A stretch of 13,948 nt of DNA from Acidimicrobiia bacterium. GTDB lineage: Bacteria > Actinomycetota > Acidimicrobiia > IMCC26256 > BP-133. Location of the stretch: NCBI GenBank assembly GCA_025934385.1, contig JAICYE010000013.1, positions 1-13,948 of the forward strand, given 5' to 3'. This document shows, in pieces, positions 1 through 6,383 of this stretch; position 1 is the stretch's first letter, and the number at the start of each line of letters is the position of its first letter. The notes beneath the pieces are model-generated. The model had not been told where the DNA came from and ran no database searches. It saw nothing but the letters and a program-made list of their open reading frames with translations. Position numbers and translations under genes: made by a program.

Positions 1-1315
1 ACAGCAGCAGCACCGACGACAGCTGGAGGTGCGGGCGGATCGGGACCATGGCGGCGCACTGCACCGGCACCCCGGCCAGGGCCAGCACCCAGGCGCCCTG
101 GCGCCGGCGGCGCGACAGCGGGCTCGGCCGGCGGCGGCTCGGCAGCTTGACCTGGCGCCCCCGACGCGCCCCCGCCGGCGCGGGACGGCGCGCCGGCCGA
201 CGCCGCAGTTCGGGCCCGTCGGCCGGGGCGGCGTCCTCCCGGCTGATGACGTGGACGTCGATCGGCCCCGACCGGCGGATCACCTCGTTGATGACCGATC
301 CCCGGAGCAGCTCGGCGAACCGGGACCGCAGGCTGGCGCCGAGCACCAGCTGGGTGGCGTTCTCGGTCCGGGCCAGCCCGACGAGGGCCCCGGCCACGTC
401 GGAGCTGCGGACCTCGTGGTAGGTCCCTCCGAACTCCTCCAGCAGCTCACGGTGCCGGGCCAGAAGGTCGGTTGGTGGGCCGCTCAGCCCGTCCTCGGTG
501 TGGACGTGCACGCCGACGAGATCGGCCTTGGCCCGGGCGGCCATCCGGGCCGCCCGCCGGATCAGCGCCTCGCCGCCCGGCGCCCCGCTGACCGCTACGA
601 CGACCCGCTCCCGGGTCTCCCACGGCGGGAGCACGCCATGGCTGGCCCGGTAGCGCTGCAGCCCCTCGTCGACCCGGTCGGCGACCCACAGAAGGGCCAG
701 CTCCCGCAGGGCGGCCAGGTTCCCGACCCGGAAGTAGTTGGCCAGGGCGACGTCGACGCTCTCGGGGTCGTAGATGTTGCCGTGGGCCAGCCGGCGCCGG
801 AGCGCCTCGGGCGTCATGTCGACGAGCTCGATCTGGTCGGCGGCCCGTACGAAGGCGTCGGGTACCGACTCCCCCTGGGGGATTCCGGTGATGGCCTCGC
901 ACACGTCGGACAGCGACTCGAGGTGGGCGATATTGAGCGTCGAGATCACGTCGATGCCGGCGTCGAGGAGCTCGGCAACGTCCTCCCAGCGCTTGGCGTG
1001 GCGCCCGCCCGGAACGTTGGTGTGGGCCAGTTCGTCGACGAGGGCGACCTGGGGCCGGCGGGCGAGGACGGCGTCGAGGTCCAGCTCCTCCTGCCCCGCA
1101 TCTTCCTTCTCGGGGCCGCCGGTGGAGCTCCGCCGGGGCACCACCGGGAGGTCACCCAGCTGGGCGGCGGTGCGGGGCCGGCCGTGGGTGTCCACGAAGG
1201 CGGCCACCACGTCGGTGCCGCGCTCCGCCCGCCGCCGGCCCTCGCCGAGCATGGCGAACGTCTTGCCCACTCCCGGCGCGGCCCCGAGGTAGATCCGCAA
1301 CGTGCCCCGTGTCAT
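1..1315 (-). CDS. kdpD: KdpD-type potassium/osmosensor histidine kinase, N-terminal part (truncated by window edge)
   Basis: This is the N-terminal 438 residues of a KdpD-family membrane sensor kinase; the C-terminus lies beyond the left edge. A Walker A motif GAAPGVGKT is at residues 11-19 and a Walker B-like VALVDELAHTN at about 90-100, followed by the family motif VISTLNIAHLESL. A universal-stress (UspA-like) domain begins near RERVVVAVSGAPGG (about residue 240). An Arg-rich stretch then leads into a hydrophobic segment (WVLALAGVPV) that should open the DUF4118 membrane region. The ATG overlaps the upstream transporter stop as ATGA, and no Shine-Dalgarno sequence precedes it, so translation probably depends on coupling. 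The usual VVPRR...YRG region is replaced by an acidic stretch (PEKEDAGQEE). Known KdpDs phosphorylate KdpE to control potassium uptake genes. No kdpFABC or kdpE is in view, so the partner is unknown. Whether the kinase domain is present cannot be seen. Confidence 0.9.
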   Translation of the reverse strand, partial: MTRGTLRIYLGAAPGVGKTFAMLGEGRRRAERGTDVVAAFVDTHGRPRTAAQLGDLPVVPRRSSTGGPEKEDAGQEELDLDAVLARRPQVALVDELAHTNVPGGRHAKRWEDVAELLDAGIDVISTLNIAHLESLSDVCEAITGIPQGESVPDAFVRAADQIELVDMTPEALRRRLAHGNIYDPESVDVALANYFRVGNLAALRELALLWVADRVDEGLQRYRASHGVLPPWETRERVVVAVSGAPGGEALIRRAARMAARAKADLVGVHVHTEDGLSGPPTDLLARHRELLEEFGGTYHEVRSSDVAGALVGLARTENATQLVLGASLRSRFAELLRGSVINEVIRRSGPIDVHVISREDAAPADGPELRRRPARRPAPAGARRGRQVKLPSRRRPSPLSRRRRQGAWVLALAGVPVQCAAMVPIRPHLQLSSVLLL

Positions 1316-3711
1316 CCATGGCTCATTGTGCCGTTCTCCCGGCTCACGAGCTCATAGACGGGGTTGAGGAGGGCGAGGCGCCCCCGGCTCTCCCCCGCCG
1401 TGCCCTCCACCCTGAGCCGGACGCCGACGTCGATCCCGGCGACGGCCCGCCGGCCGAGGAACACGATCGAGATGGCCCCGGTGTCGTCGACCAGCACGCA
1501 CTCGAGCGTGGCCACCTCGGCCCGGGGCTGGACCCGCATCGAGCGGATCCTCCCCTCGATCCGCACGTGCTGGCGGAACTGCACCGCGCCGATCGGCACG
1601 CAGCCGGCCGGGGCGGCGCTGGCCGGGGCGGCGCTGGCCGGGGCGGCGCTGGCCGAGGCGGGGCTGGCGGGCTCGGCGAGCAGGGCCGCAGGCGGGAGCG
1701 CCTGCGCCCCGTGCCGCAACAGGCCGAAGTGGAACGGCACCGCCGTGACGTTGGCGTGGGGCAGGAGGGACACCTCCCGTTCGATGGCGTCGGCGGTGCG
1801 GTCGTGGAGAATCCGGTGCCAGAAGCCCCGGTACTTCCGGTCCGGCAGCAGCACGCTGACCTCGGTCTCGCCGTCGGCCAGGTCGCGGGCCACGGTCTCC
1901 ACGGCGCAGCGGCTCAGCCGGCGGTCGGGGCAGTCGACGAGCTCCAGCGGGATGCGGCGCAGGCCGAGCCGCTGCCACTCGTCCGACAGCTCGGCGGCGT
2001 GGTGGGCGTCGATGACGAAGTGGACGGCCCGCACCTCGTCGGGGGCGAGCGCCCGGGCGTACTGGATGGCCCGGGCCGAGGCCAGGTCGAGCTGGTCGAC
2101 GAAGACGAGGACGGTGTGGCGGCGCAGCACCGCCGCCGTGGCCGCCTCGGGCACGCCGTGCTCGAGCTGGTCGGCCTCGAGCTCGTACTGCCGGGCCAGG
2201 CGGACGAGGAACACCACCATGACCGGCACCAGCACGACGATGATCCAGGCGCCGTGGGTGAACTTGGTGATGGCGATGATGATGTCGACGAGGGCCGACA
2301 GCACCGCCCCCGTCCCGTTGATCGCGAGGCCCTTCCGCCAGTGGGGCTCCTGGTGGGTGATGTGGTGCTTGGCCATCCCGGCCTGGGACAGCGTGAACGA
2401 GGTGAACACCCCGATGGCATAGAGCGGGATGAGCCGGTCGACCTTGGCCCCGGTGGCGATCACGAGGACGACGGCGGTGACGGCCAGGAAGATGATCCCG
2501 TTGGAGAACACCAGCCGGTGGCCCCGCTTGGTCAGCTGGCGGGGCATGAAATTGTCGCCGGCGTGGAACGAGGCCAGGCGGGGGAAGTCGGCGAAGCTGG
2601 TGTTGGCCGCCAGCACCAGGATGAGCATCGTGCCGGCCTGGAGGGCGTAGAAGAGGCTGTGGCCGACGGCGCCGCCGCCGTAGACGAGCCGGCCGATCTG
2701 GGCGATGACCGTCGGGGTGCCCTCGGCGTAGGGGGCCACCTTCATGTGGCCGCCGAGGATGGACAGGCCGAGGAACATGGCGCCGAGGGCGCTGCCCATG
2801 ATCACCAGCGTGGTGCGGGCGTTCTTCCACTCGGGCTTGCGGAAGGCGGGGACCCCGTTGCTGATGGCCTCCACGCCGGTCACGGCGGCGCCGCCGGAGG
2901 CGAAGGCGTGCATCACGACGAACAGCGAGGCGCCCAGCAGCAGGCCGCCGCCGGCGTGGCCGCCGAGGGGCAGCATGCCGGGCTTCGTGGCGAGGTGGGT
3001 CGGCAGGGTCCCGGCCACCATCTTCGTCAGGCCGATGCCGAGCAGGACGACCATGTCGACGATGAAGAAGTACGTCGGGATGGCGAAGATCCGGCCCGAC
3101 TCCTTCACCCCCCGCAGGTTGCCGTAGGCGATGAGGATGATGAAGGCCACCGAGATCGGCACCACGTAGGGCGTGAGCGACGACACGGCCGAGACGAGCG
3201 CCGCCGTCCCCGCCGCCACCGACACGGCCACCGTCAGCACGTAGTCGGTGAGGAGGGCGACACCGGCCACCTGGGCGGGGAGGAGCCCGAAGTTGTCGCG
3301 GGTGACCATGTAGGCGCCGCCGGCCGTCGGGTAGGCCTTGATCGTCTCCCGGTAGGAGAGGATCAGGAAGCCCAGCACCACCAGCATGGCGATGGTGATC
3401 GGCACCACCAGCGAGAAGGCGGCCAGTCCCACGTAGGGAACGAGCACCCGGAGGATCTCCTCGGTGGCGTAGGCCGACGACGACAGGTTGTCCGAGGCGA
3501 AGACGGCCAGCGCCGTCGGCTTGCCGAGCCGCTCGTCCTCCAGCTCCTCGGTGTGGAGCGGCTGGCCCAGCAGTCGGCACTTCAGCCGGTAGCGGAGGGC
3601 GTCGGGCGGCAGCTCGGAGGGCGACGGCGGGAGCGGCCGGGGGTCACGCCCGGGGCGCCGGGGCGGGCCACCGGCGAGGTCCGGCTCGGGGGAGGGCGCG
3701 GTCGTGGTCAT
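1312..3711 (-). CDS. KimA-like APC-family potassium transporter fused to a C-terminal OB-fold domain
   Basis: This 799-residue inner-membrane protein probably imports potassium. Residues 1-60 are a Pro-rich cytoplasmic N-terminus, and about 64-510 form the multi-helix APC/LeuT-fold core. The family signature SDNLSSSAYATEEIL is at 73-87. D74, Y81, D156 and Y157 match in spacing the ion-site residues I recall for Bacillus KimA (D36, Y43, D117, Y118). Residues about 530-670 resemble the cytosolic UspA-like C-terminal domain of KimA. An Ala/Pro/Ser linker (about 680-712, with a PASAA repeat) then joins a β-rich segment at 713-790 that reads as a nucleic-acid-type OB fold (VRIEGRIRSMRV, ECVLVDDTGAISIVFLGRR). 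The fusion is unusual. The start ATG at 3711 has only a weak Shine-Dalgarno. The gene lies 60 bp after the small four-Cys gene and overlaps kdpD by ATGA. An amino-acid permease is the alternative call, but the KimA-like C-domain and the kdpD neighbour favour potassium. Confidence 0.88.
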   Translation of the reverse strand: MTTTAPSPEPDLAGGPPRRPGRDPRPLPPSPSELPPDALRYRLKCRLLGQPLHTEELEDERLGKPTALAVFASDNLSSSAYATEEILRVLVPYVGLAAFSLVVPITIAMLVVLGFLILSYRETIKAYPTAGGAYMVTRDNFGLLPAQVAGVALLTDYVLTVAVSVAAGTAALVSAVSSLTPYVVPISVAFIILIAYGNLRGVKESGRIFAIPTYFFIVDMVVLLGIGLTKMVAGTLPTHLATKPGMLPLGGHAGGGLLLGASLFVVMHAFASGGAAVTGVEAISNGVPAFRKPEWKNARTTLVIMGSALGAMFLGLSILGGHMKVAPYAEGTPTVIAQIGRLVYGGGAVGHSLFYALQAGTMLILVLAANTSFADFPRLASFHAGDNFMPRQLTKRGHRLVFSNGIIFLAVTAVVLVIATGAKVDRLIPLYAIGVFTSFTLSQAGMAKHHITHQEPHWRKGLAINGTGAVLSALVDIIIAITKFTHGAWIIVVLVPVMVVFLVRLARQYELEADQLEHGVPEAATAAVLRRHTVLVFVDQLDLASARAIQYARALAPDEVRAVHFVIDAHHAAELSDEWQRLGLRRIPLELVDCPDRRLSRCAVETVARDLADGETEVSVLLPDRKYRGFWHRILHDRTADAIEREVSLLPHANVTAVPFHFGLLRHGAQALPPAALLAEPASPASASAAPASAAPASAAPAGCVPIGAVQFRQHVRIEGRIRSMRVQPRAEVATLECVLVDDTGAISIVFLGRRAVAGIDVGVRLRVEGTAGESRGRLALLNPVYELVSRENGTMSHG
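1606..1665. repeat. 15-bp tandem repeat encoding the Ala/Pro/Ser linker
   Basis: Three perfect copies of ggccggggcggcgct (1606-1620, 1621-1635, 1636-1650) and a fourth with two changes (1651-1665) lie inside the transporter gene. On the minus strand they encode repeating ASAAP/PASAA units, which form the flexible linker between the transporter's cytosolic domain and its OB-fold. Because 15 is a multiple of three, copy-number change would alter linker length without breaking the frame. Confidence 0.9.
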
Positions 3712-3729
3712 CGTGAGACGAGTAGACCG

Positions 3730-3750
3730 CGACGCCGCGTGAGGGCGTCG
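3730..3750. other. Short inverted repeat between the small four-Cys gene and the transporter
   Basis: CGACGCC (3730-3736) and GGCGTCG (3744-3750) form a perfect 7-bp stem with a 7-nt loop. It sits in the 60-bp gap after the 105-residue gene and before the transporter start, on the transcript of both. There is no T-run, so it may be an attenuator, an RNA-processing site or chance in GC-rich DNA. Confidence 0.35.
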
Positions 3751-3771
3751 TAAGACTTCGGAGCGGGCGCG

Positions 3772-4089
3772 TCAGGAACGCAACAGGATCTCGCCGGTGT
3801 GGGCGGCGTCGACTCCGCAATGGGGACAAGGCTCGTCGTGGAGCCACGACCGCAGCACCCGGGTGCGCTCCTCGTTGAGGGTCACGCGGAAGGCGCCGGT
3901 GGCCGGGTCGACGTGGAGGGCGACGAACGGCTCCCAGTCCTCCGGGCCGGCGATGTCGGCCGAGACCGCCCCGGGGAGGCGGCGGAACCGCCGGTGCTCG
4001 ACGTCGAAGATCCACAGGCTGTGGCAGGAGCGCAGGCAGAGCGTCTGAGCTCCGGCTGATTCCCGCTGGGTGAGGCTCTCGCGCAGCAC
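3772..4089 (-). CDS. Small hypothetical protein with four cysteines (possible zinc site)
   Basis: This gene encodes a 105-residue soluble protein that I do not recognise. The GTG start at 4089 is chosen because a good Shine-Dalgarno (GGGAGGT) lies a few bases upstream. The open frame extends further 5', but that part is Arg/Pro-rich, looks non-coding, and would run into the promoter region of the divergent secreted protein. The body has a CxxxC-H pair (C18, C22, H23) followed by SLWIFDVEHRRFRRLP, an acidic/aromatic middle (DWEPFVALHVD), and a C-terminal CPHC knuckle (C88, C91). Together the cysteines could bind one zinc. No signal peptide or membrane helix is seen. It is the first gene of the apparent potassium operon, 60 bp upstream of the transporter. 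Its role is unknown; a small regulatory or redox-responsive protein is conceivable but not shown. Confidence 0.65.
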   Translation of the reverse strand: MLRESLTQRESAGAQTLCLRSCHSLWIFDVEHRRFRRLPGAVSADIAGPEDWEPFVALHVDPATGAFRVTLNEERTRVLRSWLHDEPCPHCGVDAAHTGEILLRS

Positions 4090-4289
4090 GCCACCTCCCT
4101 TCCGCTGTCGGTGAGAAACCGGCGGACCCACGGTGATCACGACGTGAGCGGGGGATGCGGGTGCCGGGCCGCATGTCGGAACAAAGTCCGGTGCGTGCCT
4201 GTACCCCGCCGGTGACGCCGCTAACCCTGAAAAGTCATATCGCCCAAACGGGCAGGAACTGCACGATCCGGCGGTGAATCTGGAAGCAG
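4090..4289. promoter_or_regulatory. Divergent intergenic region between the four-Cys gene and the secreted repeat protein
   Basis: This 200-bp gap must hold the promoters for both directions. It is more AT-rich than its flanks around 4181-4240. AAAGTC occurs twice on the plus strand (4183-4188 and 4231-4236, 48 bp apart). A small hairpin, GCCC (4242-4245) AAAC GGGC (4250-4253), lies 36 bp before the plus-strand ATG. I cannot assign clear -35/-10 boxes. Confidence 0.4.
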
Positions 4290-5783
4290 ATGCGAACCAT
4301 CGGTCGCCCCCGCCGCGGCCGGCGTCGCCTGGTCGCCCTGGCGGCCGCCACGACGGCGCTGGGCAGCGTCCTGTCGATGTCGGCCTCCACCGCCAGTTCC
4401 AGCGGACGGGCCGCACGGAGAGGGCGCGCGGCCGCCGGCGGGGCGACGGCCGACGCCGGCTCGCCCGGCACCGGCCTCCTGGCCGCCCCGGGGGCCTGGC
4501 TCGTCGGCGCCGACGGCGGCGTCTTCGGCCTCGGCGGCGCTCCGTTCCTCGGCTCGACCGGCGCCCTTCGGCTCAACAGACCGATCGTGGCGGTGGCCGC
4601 CACCCCGAGCGGCGCCGGCTACTGGCTGGCGGCGTCGGACGGGGGCGTGTTCGGCTTCGGCGACGCCGCCTTCCACGGATCGACCGGGAGCGTGCACCTG
4701 AATCGACCGATCGTGGCCATGGCGTCCGCTCAGTCCGGCCAGGGGTATTGGTTGGCCGCGGCGGACGGAGGCGTCTTCGCCTTCGGCGACGCCCGCTTCT
4801 TCGGCTCCACCGGCGACCTCCGGCTCAACCAGCCGATCGTGGCCATGACCCCGACCAGGACCGGCGCCGGCTACTGGCTGACCGCCGCCGACGGTGGGAT
4901 CTTCAGCTTCGGCGACGCCGCCTTCTCCGGCTCGGCGGCCTCCGACGGGCTGGCGGCCCCGGTGGTGGCTATGGCGGCCACGCCGACCGGCGCCGGCTAC
5001 TGGCTGACCGCCGCCGAGGGCGCCACCTACGCCTATGGCGACGCCGCCCCGCTCGGCCCGGCCGCCTCGACCGGCCCGGTCGTGGCCGCCGCCGCCTCCC
5101 CCACCGGCCACGGCTACTGGGAGTTCACCGCCGCCGGCACCGTCCTGGCCTTCGGTGACGCCCCCGACATCCCCGGCACCGCTTCCAGCAGAGCGCCGCT
5201 GGTCGGCGCGGCGATCGTGCCCGGCCAGGCCGCCCCGCCCGCCGCGCCGACCCCGGTCACACCGGCCGGGCCGGTCACCCCGGCCGCTGTCACGCCACCC
5301 CCGCCGCCCCCGCCGCCGCCCGGCCCGCCGCCCGACGACGGCGTCTGCGACGGGAAGGTCCCGACCGACACGACGCTCGACGCCCACGGCCAGCCCGGCC
5401 CGGCGCTGCTCGACGGCACCCCCAAGGACGACGTCATCATCGGCAGCGCCGGCGACGACATCATCGACGGCGGCGCCGGCAACGACATCATCTGCGGGGG
5501 CAGCGGCAACGACGTCATCCGGGGTGGACCGGGCAACGACGCCCTCATCGGCGGCGAGGGCGACGACCGCCTCGACGGCGGCGACGGCAGCGACACGCTG
5601 TCGGGCGGGCCGGGGGACGACACCCTGACCGGCGGGCCCGGCGTCGACTTCCTCTACGGCGGGCCCGGCGACGACACGCTGATCGGCAACGACGACACCA
5701 GCGCCGACAAGCTCGACGCCGGCGACGGCTTCGACGCCTGCCTGTTCGGCGGCGGCGACGAGCTGATCGACTGCGAGTTCTGA
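4290..5783 (+). CDS. Secreted protein: six 42-residue propeller-like repeats plus RTX calcium-binding repeats
   Basis: This is a 497-residue exported protein. Residues 1-37 are a Sec signal peptide: a basic n-region with RPRRGRRR, then LVALAAATTALGSVLSMSA. Six repeats follow with the pattern GYWLxAxDGGVFxFGDAxFxGSTGxxxLNxPIVAMxxTP. Their key Trp is at 70, 112, 154, 196, 238 and 277, an exact 42-residue period for the first five; repeats 5 and 6 are more diverged. A Pro-rich linker (about 314-348, with nine consecutive Pro) leads to ten nonapeptides of the GGxGxDxLx type at 376-465, the RTX/hemolysin calcium-binding motif. A short acidic tail with two Cys ends the protein. The repeats probably fold as a β-propeller-like domain and the RTX block as a calcium-stabilised β-roll outside the cell. 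No catalytic motif is seen, so binding or adhesion is the inferred role. GGAAG lies just before the ATG. The gene stands alone between convergent and divergent neighbours. Confidence 0.85.
   Translation: MRTIGRPRRGRRRLVALAAATTALGSVLSMSASTASSSGRAARRGRAAAGGATADAGSPGTGLLAAPGAWLVGADGGVFGLGGAPFLGSTGALRLNRPIVAVAATPSGAGYWLAASDGGVFGFGDAAFHGSTGSVHLNRPIVAMASAQSGQGYWLAAADGGVFAFGDARFFGSTGDLRLNQPIVAMTPTRTGAGYWLTAADGGIFSFGDAAFSGSAASDGLAAPVVAMAATPTGAGYWLTAAEGATYAYGDAAPLGPAASTGPVVAAAASPTGHGYWEFTAAGTVLAFGDAPDIPGTASSRAPLVGAAIVPGQAAPPAAPTPVTPAGPVTPAAVTPPPPPPPPPGPPPDDGVCDGKVPTDTTLDAHGQPGPALLDGTPKDDVIIGSAGDDIIDGGAGNDIICGGSGNDVIRGGPGNDALIGGEGDDRLDGGDGSDTLSGGPGDDTLTGGPGVDFLYGGPGDDTLIGNDDTSADKLDAGDGFDACLFGGGDELIDCEF
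4476..5219 (+). repeat. 126-bp-period coding repeats (GYWL/FGDA units)
   Basis: These are six tandem coding units that give the 42-residue protein repeat. Key Trp codons recur every 126 bp from about 4497; the last unit is 9 bp shorter. Conserved elements include GYWL, DGG(V/I)F, FGDA and PIVAM. DNA identity between units is partial, so this is old duplication of a protein module rather than recent slippage. Confidence 0.85.
5415..5684 (+). repeat. RTX nonapeptide coding repeats (27-bp period)
   Basis: Ten consecutive 27-bp units encode GGxGxDxLx-type nonapeptides, for example GGAGNDIIC, GGPGNDALI and GGPGDDTLT. The first unit (GTPKDDVII) is degenerate and the ninth has V in place of the usual D/N (GGPGVDFLY). 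This pattern in known RTX proteins binds calcium in a parallel β-roll. Confidence 0.9.
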
Positions 5784-5786
5784 GCA

Positions 5787-5871
5787 CTCGAGGGGCTCGA
5801 GGACTCCCCGATTGTCGATCCAGGTGGTGCGACCGGTCGCGGTACCGATGGGAGCAAACCGCTCGTACCGC
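5787..5871. terminator. Probable bidirectional hairpin terminator between convergent genes
   Basis: The 132-bp gap between two convergent stops holds nested inverted repeats. GCGGTAC (5839-5845) pairs with GTACCGC (5865-5871), with an inner GAGC (5852-5855)/GCTC (5861-5864). Closer to the plus-strand stop are CTCGAG-GGG-CTCGAG (5787-5801) and a GGGG/CCCC pairing (5792-5795 with 5806-5809). No T-tract is present, as is common in GC-rich actinobacteria. The position suits termination from both sides. Confidence 0.45.
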
Positions 5872-5915
5872 CGGATCTGCGAGCGGTCTGGAGCCGGCGA
5901 ACTGCCATCGACGAC

Positions 5916-6383
5916 TCAGCTCTGCTTGAGGGCCCCCTGGCCCTGGTCGATCTCCTCGACGACCTGGCGGTAGCGCACGGCCTTGGCGTCGAGCTCCTCC
6001 AGGAACCCGGCGATGCGCGACACCTTCTGGCGGACCTGCTCCCGGAGGCGGTCGTTGATCTCGATGGCCTCGGCCAGCAGCTCCCGGCGCCGGCGCGACG
6101 TCGGCTTGCCGGAGCGGAACTCGCCCCGGATGCGCTCCAGAGCGTCCTCCGCCGAGAGGATCTGGCCGATCTCGTCGAGGTTGAAGCCCATCAGTTGCTG
6201 CAGTTCCCGGATCCGGGCGATGCGGGCCAGGTCGCTCTCGGCGTAGCGCCGGGCTCCGCCCATCGAATGGGCCGACGGGCGGTGCAGCCGGAGTTCCTCG
6301 TAGTACCGCAGCGTCCGCGGGGTGACCCCGGCGGCCGAGGCCGCCTGGCCGATCGTGAGGAGGCGTTCGGCGGGGGGGGTCAC
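5916..6383 (-). CDS. MerR-family transcriptional regulator of the adjacent exporter
   Basis: This is a 155-residue DNA-binding regulator. An N-terminal MerR winged helix starts at LLTIGQAASAAGVTPRTLRY, followed by the wing (GGARRYAESDLARIARI) and the MerR segment MGFNLDEIGQIL. The rest (about 80-150) is a long charged helix suited to the dimerisation coiled coil. There is no separate ligand-binding domain and no cysteine, which argues against the metal- and redox-sensing MerR subgroups. The chosen GTG at 6383 overlaps the exporter stop as GTGA, with GAGGAG about 12 nt upstream. An in-frame GTG at 6395 would add four residues but leaves no room for that Shine-Dalgarno. An eight-G run (6372-6379) lies just inside the gene. 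Tandem MerR-type palindromes upstream of the exporter are its likely targets, which would make the operon autoregulated. Confidence 0.9.
   Translation of the reverse strand: MTPPAERLLTIGQAASAAGVTPRTLRYYEELRLHRPSAHSMGGARRYAESDLARIARIRELQQLMGFNLDEIGQILSAEDALERIRGEFRSGKPTSRRRRELLAEAIEINDRLREQVRQKVSRIAGFLEELDAKAVRYRQVVEEIDQGQGALKQS

Noticed and set aside
1309..3753. An 814-residue plus-strand open frame covering the whole transporter gene, slightly longer than the real gene
   Set aside because: Its product is a featureless Arg/Gly/Asp/His-rich protein with low-complexity GRGGA repeats. The minus strand encodes a well-formed membrane transporter with family motifs. Stops are rare in antisense frames of GC-rich genes.
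4090..4289. A possible ydaO-type c-di-AMP or c-di-GMP riboswitch, suggested by GCTAACC- and GGTGAATC-like strings near a KimA-like gene and a secreted-protein gene
   Set aside because: The strings are in the wrong order and spacing for the ydaO consensus, the c-di-GMP core is missing, and the region lacks the expected nested stems. A covariance-model search would settle it.
4476..5684. Regularly spaced repeats considered as a CRISPR array
   Set aside because: The 126-bp and 27-bp periods are coding periods of protein repeats in an open frame with a signal peptide; there are no conserved repeats with unique spacers.
5916..6383. MerR regulator considered as a copper or other metal sensor because a copper operon is close by
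   Set aside because: It has no cysteine at all, whereas CueR-type sensors need a C-terminal Cys pair. Its operon and operators tie it to the exporter instead.
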